Below are positions 1-6,631 of a stretch of DNA of 12,278 nucleotides, piece after piece. The notes under the pieces were generated by a model. It ran no database searches. It was not told the origin of the DNA and was given only the letters and a program-made list of their open reading frames with translations. This DNA comes from JBPCOI01 sp051000395 (lineage in GTDB: Bacteria; Actinomycetota; Actinomycetes; Mycobacteriales; Jatrophihabitantaceae): the NCBI GenBank assembly GCA_051000395.1, contig JBPCOI010000095.1, positions 1-12,278 on the forward strand, read 5' to 3'. The stretch's first letter is position 1; every line of letters begins with the position of its first letter. The position numbers and the translations under genes are program-made.

Positions 1-21
1 ACAGAAGTAGCGTCATCCACG

Positions 22-76
22 CTCGTGGCCCTTCGACTGGATGCTTAGACACCAACCAGTCTCGAAGGGTCACGAG
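22..76. repeat. Imperfect inverted repeat / hairpin at the window edge
   Basis: Bases 22-40 and 56-76 are near-perfect reverse complements: CTCGTGGCCCTTCGACTGG against the complement of CCAGTCTCGAAGGGTCACGAG. They differ by a couple of indels or mismatches, and the loop is about 15 bases. A second small hairpin, GAAGGG/CCCTTC, overlaps the right arm at about 64-82. No T-tract follows, so a classical terminator is not shown. It may be the end of a small mobile or palindromic repeat, because the truncated hydratase begins shortly after it. No gene is recognisable in bases 1-143. Confidence 0.45.
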
Positions 77-143
77 CCCTTCTACCTCAACGCCACGCAC
101 TCACCCCGAACCGCGAAGGGCCGCTAAACCCGCGACTCGCTGG

Positions 144-654
144 AGCCCGGCAGCGCCGGTGCGTGTGCCCGCCGCAGCCGAAGGTGAACGCCGAGGTCGC
201 GTTCACGCTAGCCGCAGACTTCACCGACGCCGAGGCGACGTCGGTCCGCGGCGCGGTCGCCTACGCCGGTCCCGCGCTGGAGATCGTCGAGAGTCGCATC
301 GCGGAATGGGACATCACGTTAACGACACCGTCGCCGACAACGCCTCGTCCAGCCTCTACGTCGGGGCGAGGCCCGAGTGAGGTCCCAGTTCGAGCCTCGC
401 GCGGCCACGATGACCATAACGATCAATGGCGTACCGGTCTCCAACCGAATCGGCGACGCCTGTCTGGGGTGATCGGCTGAACGCGCTCGCGTGGCTCGTG
501 GGCACCGCAGTCGCCTACGGCGACCCACTGCGCGCCGCGCAGACCCATCCTCTCTGGCGCCCTCGAACCGATGGCGGTGGTGACCGCTGGCGCCCAGGTC
601 AGCGCCGAGATCACCGGCCTCAGCTCGGTCCGCGCGACGTTCGCATCCCGTTAG
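144..654 (+). pseudogene. 2-keto-4-pentenoate hydratase remnant (5'-truncated, multiply frameshifted)
   Basis: Pieced together across frames, the sequence reads as the C-terminal two thirds of a 2-keto-4-pentenoate (2-hydroxypentadienoate) hydratase of the MhpD/HsaE/XylJ type. The segments are QPKVNAEVAF and PALEIVESRIAEWDIT (frame of base 163), DTVADNASSSLYV (about 324-365), TMTITINGVPVSNRIGDACLG (about 408-468), DRLNALAWLVGTAVAYGDPLRA (about 470-538), and a tail with LSGALEPMAVV and AEITGLSSVRATFA ending in TAG at 652-654. Frame breaks fall near 320-324 (a base lost), 370-405 (stop TGA and unclear sequence), in the GGGG run at 466-469 (a base gained) and in the CCC run at 544-546 (a base gained). 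The N-terminal ~80-90 residues expected of this ~260-residue family are absent. The enzyme would hydrate 2-hydroxypenta-2,4-dienoate to 4-hydroxy-2-oxovalerate, the step before the two genes downstream. Identity is strong; true decay versus sequencing error is open. Confidence 0.8.
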
Positions 655-679
655 ACGCCCACTCGATCAGGAGGACTCC

Positions 680-1653
680 ATGTCACACACTGATTCCAGC
701 GAGACCCGCACGCAGGTCGCGATCATCGGCTCGGGCAACATCGGCACCGACCTCATGGTCAAAGTGCTGCGCCTGTCCCGCACCTTGGCGATGGGCGCGA
801 TGGTCGGCATCGACCCCGCCTCTGACGGGCTGGCGCGCGCCCAGCGGAGGGGCGTGCCTACCACATCCGACGGCGTCGAAAGTCTCATCGCGCTGCCGAA
901 CTTCGACGACATCGACATCGTCTTCGACGCGACCTCGGCCAAGGCGCACATCGCGAACGCAGCCGCGCTCGCACCCTACGGTAAGAAGCTCGTCGACCTG
1001 ACCCGGCCGCGATCGGCCCGTACGTTGTGCCCGCCGTGAACCTCGACAAGCTTGTCGACGCGGACAACGTCAACATGGTCACCTGCGGCGGGCAGGCCAC
1101 CATCCCGATCGTCGCCGCGATCTCCGCGGTCACGCCGATCCCCTACGCCGAGATCGTCGCCTCCATCGCATCGAAGTCCGCCGGCCCCGGTACGCGCGCC
1201 AACATCGATGAGTTCACCGAAACAACTGCCGCCGCCATCGAAGCCGTCGGCGGGGCCACCCGAGGCAAAGCGATCATCGTCCTCAACCCGGCCGAGCCGC
1301 CGCTGATCATGCGCGACACCGTGCTGTGCCTCGTCGACAACAATGACCCGACGACCCACCACGCCATCGCGGCGAGCATCGAGTCCATGGTCGACGCCGT
1401 AGCCGAATACGTCCCAGGCTACCGGCTCAAACAGTCGGTGCAGTTCACCCCGGTCACTGACGCGTTCCGCACTCTCCTCCCCGAAGGACACGCAGGTGAC
1501 GCGACCACCAAGGTGTCGGTGTTCCTCCAGGTCAAAGGCGCCGCCCACTACCTGCCCGCCTACGCCGGCAACCTCGACATCATGACCTCCGCTGCGCTGC
1601 GCGTCGCCGAACACATCGCAGCAAGAATCGCAACCGTGGAGCTGAGCGCATGA
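680..1653 (+). pseudogene. Acetaldehyde/propionaldehyde dehydrogenase (acylating), one frameshift
   Basis: Acylating aldehyde dehydrogenase of the MhpF/BphJ/HsaG family. It oxidises acetaldehyde or propionaldehyde to the acyl-CoA with NAD+ and CoA, and normally forms a channelling complex with the aldolase encoded next. The start ATG at 680 has an AGGAGG box at 669-674. The N-terminal Rossmann motif GSGNIG (about residues 17-22) and KKLVDLT lie in one frame. From about base 1003 the protein continues one frame over as AAIGPYVVPAVNLDKL, then MVTCGGQATIP with the catalytic Cys (about residue 136 after repair), through to the stop at 1651-1653. Restoring one C to the CCC run at 1002-1004 gives an uninterrupted ~324-residue protein, close to the usual ~300-315. 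As written it yields a 119-residue truncated product. The 3' end overlaps the aldolase start by ATGA, the usual coupled arrangement. Confidence 0.88.
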
Positions 1654-2726
1654 GCACCCACAGCACCCCCTCGCACAGAGCCCCGTCCACCGGCGACCCG
1701 GCTGACCGTCGGCTATTCGTGCAGGACGTCACCCTGCGAGACGGCATGCACGCGCTACGCCACCAGATCACCCCAGCCAAGGTCGCCGAGATCGTCGCCG
1801 CCCTCGAGACCGCCGGCGTCGACGGCATCGAGGTCGCCCACGGCGACGGCCTAGGCGGCAGCAGCCTCAACTACGGGCCCGGCAGCAACACCGACTGGGA
1901 ATGGATCGAAGCCGCCGCGGCCCACGTGCGCAACGCCAGGCTGACCACGCTGTTGTTGCCCGGCATCGGGACGATCGCCGAACTGCGGCACGCCAACGAT
2001 CTCGGAGTGCGGTCGATTCGGGTGGCCACCCACTGCACCGAGGCCGACGTGTCGGCCCAGCACATCGCCACCGCGCGAGAGCTCGGCATGGACGTGTCCG
2101 GTTTCCTGATGATGAGCCACATGGCACCAGCGACCGACCTGGCGCAGCAGGCCAAGCTGATGGAGTCCTACGGGGCGCACTGCGTCTACGTCACCGACTC
2201 CGGCGGCCGGCTGACAATGGACGGCGTCCGCGAACGATTCCGCGCCTACCGCGACGTCCTCGACCCCGACACTGAGCTCGGCATTCACGCCCACCAGAAC
2301 CTGTCGCTGTCGGTCGCCAACAGCGTGGTCGCCGTCGAGGAACGCGCCACCCGCGTCGACGCCTCGCTCGCCGGGCACGGGGCCGGAGCCGGAAACTGCC
2401 CGATCGAGCCGTTCATCGCCGTCGCCAACCTGAAGAGCTGGCAGCACAGCTGCGATCTATTCGCGCTGCAGGACGCGGCCGACCACTTGGTTCGCCCACT
2501 GTGGGACCGGCCGGTACAGGTCGACCGGGAAACGCTCACCCTCGGCTACGCGGGCGTGTACTCGTCGTTCCTGCGCCACGCCGAAGCAGCGTCCGAACGC
2601 TACGACGTCGACGTCCGCGACCTACTCCTGGAGGCCGGGCGGCGCGGGCTGGTCGGCGGCCAGGAGGACATGATCGTCGACATCGCGCTCGACATCGTCA
2701 AAGACCGCGAGGCCGCCGCGGTCTGA
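1650..2726 (+). CDS. 4-hydroxy-2-oxovalerate aldolase
   Basis: DRE-TIM aldolase of the MhpE/BphI/HsaF family, 358 residues. It cleaves 4-hydroxy-2-oxo acids to pyruvate plus acetaldehyde or propionaldehyde, and in the family passes the aldehyde through a tunnel to the partner dehydrogenase. The catalytic N-terminal motif DVTLRDGMHALRH gives R30, D31 and H34. The metal-site motif GIHAHQNLSLS gives H213 and H215. The glycine-rich GHGAGAGNCPIE and C-terminal GYAGVYSSFLRHA motifs are also present. A ~20-residue Ser/Pro/His-rich N-terminal extension precedes the fold. The start ATG (1650) overlaps the dehydrogenase stop (ATGA), so translation is probably coupled. The frameshift upstream may therefore lower its expression. 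The stop TGA at 2724-2726 takes its last two bases from the left end of the IS element. In the reconstructed empty site the gene would have ended TAG at the same codon, so the protein is unchanged. Confidence 0.92.
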   Translation: MSTHSTPSHRAPSTGDPADRRLFVQDVTLRDGMHALRHQITPAKVAEIVAALETAGVDGIEVAHGDGLGGSSLNYGPGSNTDWEWIEAAAAHVRNARLTTLLLPGIGTIAELRHANDLGVRSIRVATHCTEADVSAQHIATARELGMDVSGFLMMSHMAPATDLAQQAKLMESYGAHCVYVTDSGGRLTMDGVRERFRAYRDVLDPDTELGIHAHQNLSLSVANSVVAVEERATRVDASLAGHGAGAGNCPIEPFIAVANLKSWQHSCDLFALQDAADHLVRPLWDRPVQVDRETLTLGYAGVYSSFLRHAEAASERYDVDVRDLLLEAGRRGLVGGQEDMIVDIALDIVKDREAAAV

Positions 2727-2742
2727 GAACGTGTTTGGTAAG
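2721..2742. repeat. Left terminal inverted repeat of the IS5-family element
   Basis: Reverse complement of 3630-3651 over 22 bases without mismatch. It contains GAGAACGTGTTTGGTAAG. The outermost four bases (GTCT) probably belong to the palindromic target rather than to the element. Confidence 0.92.
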
Positions 2743-3647
2743 GCGGTCGGCGCGCCTGCGCGATGATGACGTCCGATGAGTTGATCTTTGGTGGATGGCG
2801 TCGAGACGTGGCTACCCCTCGGATCTGAGCGATGAGCAGTGGGCGGTGATCGAGCCGCTGGTGCCGGCGGTTCGCTGCGGTGGCCGTCCGGAGAAGCATC
2901 CCCGCCAGGCGATCGTGAATGCGATCTTCTACGTGGTCCGCACGGGCTGTTCGTGGCGGCAGTTGCCGCATGATTTCCCGCCGTGGCAGACGGTGTTCTG
3001 GTACTTCAAGCAGTGGCGGGCGGACGGCACGGTGGACCGGTTGCACGACGCGTTGCGCGCTCGGGTGTGCGCGACAGCGCGGGCCGGGACCCGATGGCCT
3101 CGGCCGGCATCGTGGACGCGCAGTCGGTCAAAGGCGCGGACACTGTCGGGGCGGGCAGTCGCGGCTTCGATGCGGGCAAGAAGGTCAACGGTCGTAAGCG
3201 ACACATCGTGGTCGACACGATGGGGCTGCTGCTCGCGGTGATCATCACGACCGCGAGCGTGCAGGACCGCGACGGCGCGCGCACCGTGTTGGACCGGCTG
3301 CGTTTCACGATGCCTTCGGTGGCCCACATCTGGGCCGACGGCGGCTACGCCGGCAAGCTGATCGACTGGGCCCGCGACCGGCTGCGGGTCGCGATCGAGA
3401 TCGTGCGCAAGCCCCTCGGGATCAAGACCTTCCAGGTGCTGCCCCGCCGCTGGGTCGTCGAACGCACCTTCGCCTGGATCGTGCGCTGCCGCCGCCTGGC
3501 CCACGACTACGAGCGCCTCCCCGAACACTCCGACGCCATGATCAAGTGGGCCATGATCGGCCTGATGACCCGACGGATCAGCCGGACCCCCGGACGCCAA
3601 CCATGGCAACCCTCGACCCCTCATTGAGACTTACCAAACACGTTCTC
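2725..3647 (+). mobile_element. IS5-family insertion sequence (~923 bp)
   Basis: The element is bounded by perfect inverted repeats starting GAGAACGTGTTTGG on the left and the reverse complement on the right. It encodes an IS5-type DDE transposase between them. Flanks are ...GGTCT on the left and AGACT... on the right. Joining them gives GGTCTAGACT, a palindromic site centred on CTAG, which fits the CTAG/TA target preference known for part of this family. No direct duplication flanks the ends as I place them. Since the flanking bases are themselves complementary, the exact ends are uncertain by one to four bases. The insertion lies exactly between the aldolase gene and whatever originally followed it. 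Confidence 0.9.
2795..3627 (+). CDS. IS5-family transposase, split over two frames
   Basis: DDE transposase. The first part (from ATG 2795) holds the N-terminal helical DUF4096-type domain: DLSDEQWAVIEPLVP, GGRPEKHPRQAIVNAIFY, TGCSWRQLPHDFPPWQTVFWYF. The second part, in the frame of base 2983, holds the catalytic core: D in GIVDAQSVKGADT (codon at 3115), D in WADGGYAGK (3337) and E in VVERTFAWI (3460), so the DDE triad is complete. Homology leaves the first frame just after ALRARV (about 3067) and resumes as RDSAGRDP in the other. Removing one TG from the GTGTG at 3065-3069 would give one continuous ~276-residue protein. Alternatively a -1 ribosomal frameshift could join the parts, as in many IS5 relatives, but I see no A/T slippery heptamer here. 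The first frame itself continues open to 3241 as a nonhomologous tail. Confidence 0.88.
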
Positions 3648-3651
3648 AGAC
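3630..3651. repeat. Right terminal inverted repeat of the IS5-family element
   Basis: Perfect 22-base reverse complement of 2721-2742. It lies three bases downstream of the transposase stop codon (3625-3627). Confidence 0.92.
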
Positions 3652-3925
3652 TTTCACGTCCCTCCGACGCGGACGCGTCTCCCAACCCGGACGCTTGCAT
3701 GGGCGTTGCCCTTGCTACTTCGTTCACAGACCCGGATCGAGCCGGACCCAAGGATCCCGCTGCGAGCACCGGTGCGGACGCCTGCGCCCACTCACCTCGG
3801 GCTGCGTGCTGATTGACCTGCGCCGACTTGTGCAGCAAGAGTCCTGAGGCCAGGATCGCCAACGTTGCCGTGAGCTTCGCACCAGCTGCTGTGGCTCTCG
3901 GCCTGCGGCGTGGTGGGAGACGCTG
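3652..3925. other. Gap between the IS element and the DinB fragment; no gene seen
   Basis: About 270 bases without a credible coding frame or RNA. It should include the sequence that originally followed the aldolase before the IS insertion, beginning ACTTTCACGTCC. GACGCG/CGCGTC at 3666-3679 is a short palindrome in GC-rich sequence and carries little weight. No clear promoter or T-tract terminator was seen. Confidence 0.5.
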
Positions 3926-4120
3926 ATGGGTTCGTTCGATGTGCCACTGGACGACGAACGCACCCAGCTGGATGCGTTCGTCGAGGAGTACCGCAGCGCC
4001 CTCGATGGGACTCTTGACTGCCTCACCGAGGAGCAGGCCCGTTCCACGTCGCTCGGTGTTCTCGACAAGACGGGCGGTCTCATCGACTCGGGTGTGGTCC
4101 TCCAGCGATGTGTTCGCTGA
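3926..4120 (+). pseudogene. DinB-superfamily (DUF664-like) N-terminal fragment
   Basis: 64 codons from ATG 3926, with GGTGGGAGA upstream as a plausible ribosome binding site. The peptide DDERTQLDAFVEEYRSALD, then LDCLTEEQAR and GGLIDSGVVLQRC, resembles the first helix bundle of DinB/DUF664 proteins. In those, a DER-x-LxxFLxxYR helix is followed by LSxEQAR and LLGLVKHxxxVER. These four-helix proteins are usually 160-180 residues and are typically metal- or mycothiol-dependent S-transferase-like enzymes. Here the frame stops at 4118-4120 and nothing homologous follows. The next base is already the end of the minus-strand antitoxin gene. The gene therefore seems to have been cut at the edge of the block to its right. 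The family call rests on short motifs only. Confidence 0.5.
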
Positions 4121-4450
4121 TCACGAGGCCAGGTAGTGCTCGAGGGCTTCGCGGGCCAGCACGGACAGGGTCACGCCTTCGGCGGCGGCCTTGGCTTCGG
4201 CGGCCGCGCGTAGTGACTCCGGCACCCGGAACTGCACCCTGGGCGAGTGGCTGCCGTCGCCGGCCAGCGACTTGCGGCCCGGGATCAGGTTGCGGCGTCG
4301 GGCCTCGGCGATACCGGCCCTGGCCAGCTGGTCCACGCGGTCGTTGGTAAGCCGGCTGCCGTCCTGGAGCCGCACCTCGGTCTCATCCAGGTCGACGTCC
4401 TCGATGGTGCTGCCAGGACCGACCACGTATCGGCGCGGATCGATCGTCAT
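4121..4450 (-). CDS. Ribbon-helix-helix antitoxin / DNA-binding protein
   Basis: 109 residues. The C-terminal ~40 residues, RVQFRVPESLRAAAEAK through LSVLAREALEHYLAS, have the strand-helix-helix pattern of CopG/Arc-type ribbon-helix-helix DNA-binding domains (about residues 71-109). The N-terminal half (DPRRYVVGPGSTIEDVDLDETEV) is acidic and matches no fold I know. It could be the toxin-binding part. The start ATG 4450 has a strong AAGGAGG box ending seven bases upstream, inside the preceding gene, and overlaps that gene's stop as ATGA. Toxin first and RHH antitoxin second is the order found in BrnT-BrnA-like pairs. The antitoxin would neutralise the toxin and repress the operon; this is inference from arrangement and fold. 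An RHH repressor with another role in the element is the main alternative. Confidence 0.7.
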   Translation of the reverse strand: MTIDPRRYVVGPGSTIEDVDLDETEVRLQDGSRLTNDRVDQLARAGIAEARRRNLIPGRKSLAGDGSHSPRVQFRVPESLRAAAEAKAAAEGVTLSVLAREALEHYLAS

Positions 4451-4763
4451 TGCGGACCTCCTTCCTGCTCGGCGCTGTCCTGGCCGCTGGTGTCGTCGTG
4501 CTCGTCGGTGTCGCTCGGGTAGCTGGTCGGCACGGCGTGGATGACGGCCAGGCCACCTGCGCAGCGGTTGTCCGGCACCGCGATCACGTGCAGCTCGATC
4601 CCGCGGTCGTCCCCGGCGATGTAGTGCAGCTGCGCACAGAGGTCGGTGTCCACCACGGCAGGCTCCCCCGCATTGATCATCGCGGCCAGGATGTGCGCGT
4701 TGCCGATCTTGTACCGGGCGGCGCAGGCGAGGGTGTGCGGGCGAGCGTGCTCTGTGCCGGCAT
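4447..4763 (-). CDS. Probable small toxin (BrnT/RelE-like), 5' end uncertain
   Basis: The open frame ending at 4447 encodes ARPHTLACAARYKIGNAHIL, AAMINAGEPAVVDTD, QLHYIAGDDRGIELHVIAVP and GLAVIHAVPTSYPS, then an acidic tail. The helix, then R-G-x-E-L-x-V beta strands, then a final I-H-A-x-P strand resemble small toxin-like proteins encoded beside RHH antitoxins. I recognise the pattern but cannot name the family with certainty. No ATG/GTG/TTG occurs in this frame close upstream of the conserved part. The best ATG (4763) reads MPA in a neighbouring frame, and one added base just after it would join it to the toxin frame. If that is a real mutation the toxin is inactive. The alternative start ATG 4680 overlaps the upstream stop as ATGA but removes the first conserved helix (77 residues remain). 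The stop overlaps the antitoxin start by four bases. Confidence 0.5.
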
Positions 4764-6278
4764 CCGGCGGTGAGCGGCGGTGCCGCGCTCCGGTCGGCTG
4801 CGGTGCGCGAGCGTGACCGGCTCCAGCGGGCAGTGTTCGAGCACGCGACAGGTGAGTTCGACAGCAGTTTGCCGTTCGGGCAGATCGCGGGCCAACGATG
4901 CCAGTTGGGTGCGTGCGTCCCACCCGGCCAGCGCGGCACGATCGAGAACTCGAGCCAGCGCCGGCCACGCGAGATCCTCGGTCACCCGCACGTCGAGTGC
5001 GGCGACCACGGTGCGCCAGCGGACCTCCGGCGTGGCATCGGGCGACGGTCGCGTGAGCGCATCCGTCTGCTCGAGGTGGGCTCTGGCAAGGTGCGGGTGG
5101 CGCTGGTGTCCGAGCCGCATCGCGCTGCGATCGGCGTGTACGGCCACGCCAGTGGATTGTTGCGCGGCCTGCAGCGCCCGCTCGGCGATCACGGAGGCGA
5201 TCAGTGGCCGCATCCGTGTCGGGGCCACGCCGGCGAACTGGAGAACACCTGCCCGGGTGCGCCAGCCGATCGGAACGTCTGACTCGAGTTCCGGCGTTAG
5301 CCGTCGACTGCCCCATCGTCCCGCTTCGGCAGCGACCTTCTGCGCCAAGGCTGGTAACCGATTGACCAATCCACGGTAGGTGGTCGCCAGATCGGCGCTC
5401 GACTGTCCGGCATGCGTCGGGTCGGGCGTGGCGGGGTGACCGAATGCGTGGACCAGGCCGGCGGACAGGTCCGCCACCGGCGAGGACAGCTCGGACAGGC
5501 CGCTGTGGCGGGTCGTCTCGCGCAGCGCGTCACGCAGGGCGAACCAGGCAGCGGTCATTTGGTCGCAGCCGATCAGCGTGTCGCTGTCTCCGGGGCTGAG
5601 GAGCGCGGTTATCGGCTTGGCGTAGATGGCGACGTGCAATCCGGGGGCAGCGATGAGCCGCCCGTCGCCAGGGTGTAGCTCGCTGGTCTCGGCGCGGTAG
5701 GCGATCGCGTCGATCAATTGCTGCAGACGCCGAACGCTCCCTTGGGGTTCAGGCAGGGTGGTGGGACGCGCTTGATCCAGCCGCGCCGCATCCTGGGCGG
5801 TCGGGGGACACCGCCCTGTCCAACGGCGAAGCTCGCTCAGCGCCGAGTCGAGATGGATGAGTGGCGCGCTGGCATCCAGTTCACGCAGCACACCCGCGCA
5901 GGCACAGATCGGGTCCAGCAGTGCGGTGCGCACGGCCCAGTGCTCCCCCGCGGACAGCGGCGGGTTCATCGTCGCCACCAGGTCCGTCGTCGCCGCGAGC
6001 AGCTCGCTGAGGCGGCCGCGGTCCCCGCCGCGTTCGACGTCCCCACGAACACGTGGCGACCGCAGTTGTCGGCACCGGTCGATGACCTCGCGCACCGATC
6101 GATCTCGCTGCTCGGACACGCTGGCCCGCTCAGCAGGTAGCCGGTCGGCGCACCAATCCAGCAACCGCGCCGCGTACTGCAGCGCGCGATGTGCGTCACC
6201 GGGGTCCACTGTGCACGCGAGCAGGTCAGACCACGCGCGAGGCGCGACCTCGTCCAGTATCTCTGCCAACGTCGTCAT
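4677..6278 (-). CDS. Unknown 533-residue helical protein of a mobile element
   Basis: I do not recognise the main body. It is mostly Ala/Leu/Arg-rich predicted helix, with no signal peptide, membrane segment or nucleotide-binding motif. The start ATG 6278 follows the previous stop as ATGA. Residues near the C-terminus, LAWPALARVLDRAALAGWDARTQLASLARDLP, resemble a repeat-like helical module seen near the C-terminus of actinobacterial conjugation and relaxase-type proteins (W-P-x-L-A-x-x-L-x-x-A-x-x-x-G-W-D). That is the only functional hint. The last ~30 residues (after about 4770) overlap the toxin coding region and look noncoding in composition, so the native stop may have been lost. An adaptor or accessory role in element maintenance or transfer is possible but unproven. 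Confidence 0.6.
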   Translation of the reverse strand: MTTLAEILDEVAPRAWSDLLACTVDPGDAHRALQYAARLLDWCADRLPAERASVSEQRDRSVREVIDRCRQLRSPRVRGDVERGGDRGRLSELLAATTDLVATMNPPLSAGEHWAVRTALLDPICACAGVLRELDASAPLIHLDSALSELRRWTGRCPPTAQDAARLDQARPTTLPEPQGSVRRLQQLIDAIAYRAETSELHPGDGRLIAAPGLHVAIYAKPITALLSPGDSDTLIGCDQMTAAWFALRDALRETTRHSGLSELSSPVADLSAGLVHAFGHPATPDPTHAGQSSADLATTYRGLVNRLPALAQKVAAEAGRWGSRRLTPELESDVPIGWRTRAGVLQFAGVAPTRMRPLIASVIAERALQAAQQSTGVAVHADRSAMRLGHQRHPHLARAHLEQTDALTRPSPDATPEVRWRTVVAALDVRVTEDLAWPALARVLDRAALAGWDARTQLASLARDLPERQTAVELTCRVLEHCPLEPVTLAHRSRPERGTAAHRRMPAQSTLARTPSPAPPGTRSATRTSWPR

Positions 6279-6631
6279 GGCGTGGCCAGCGCGCGTCGGG
6301 CGCGGCGCAGATACGAGGCCGCCGCGCACACGGCGACCTCGTTGCGGCACCGGCCAGGCAGCCCAGCGACGACGCGTTCGGCCTCGCCCAGCAAAATCGC
6401 GGGCTCGGTGTCGCCTCCATCCCACTCGACATTGTTCCGATCACGGGTCGCCGCACCGACGAGTTCAGCGGGAGCGACAACAGTGAGCAGTGCCTACCAT
6501 GCCGCACGCGCCTGATCTTCGCACTGCACCGCACGCGACAAACAGTCCTCGCCGAGCGCGACAAGCGCACGCGAGATCAGGGCCAGAGCCTCGATCAGTT
6601 GTGCGTCAGCTTCAGCGGCGGGCTCAGGCAT
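6275..6631 (-). pseudogene. Unknown 118-codon gene interrupted by an in-frame amber codon
   Basis: The frame starts at ATG 6631, overlapping the upstream gene's end by eight bases, and ends at TGA 6275-6277, overlapping the next start as ATGA. It is open and actinomycete-like throughout except for one TAG at 6494-6496 (codon 46). Before the stop it reads MPEPAAEADAQLIEALALIS through EDQARAAW; after it ALLTVVAPAELVGAATRD, then EPAILLGEAERVVAGLPGRC and EVAVCAAASYLRRARRALATP. The single frame spans both flanking overlaps exactly, so this was one gene. The likely cause is a nonsense change, for example TGG or CAG to TAG. Suppression or recoding is formally possible but has no sequence support. 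The protein would be helical with unknown function. Loss of translation here could reduce translation of the large gene coupled downstream. Confidence 0.7.

Noticed and set aside
976..1614. 212-codon minus-strand open frame across the aldehyde dehydrogenase
   Set aside because: Low-complexity Gly/Asp/Val/Arg translation opposite a gene with a recognisable catalytic Cys motif.
1851..2447. 198-codon minus-strand open frame across the aldolase
   Set aside because: Antisense shadow of a well-recognised aldolase; Gly/Val/Asp-rich sequence without motifs.
5857..6486. 209-codon plus-strand open frame across the minus-strand block
   Set aside because: Ser/Arg-rich composition typical of wrong-frame high-GC DNA. 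The opposite strand has properly overlapping genes with ribosome binding sites.
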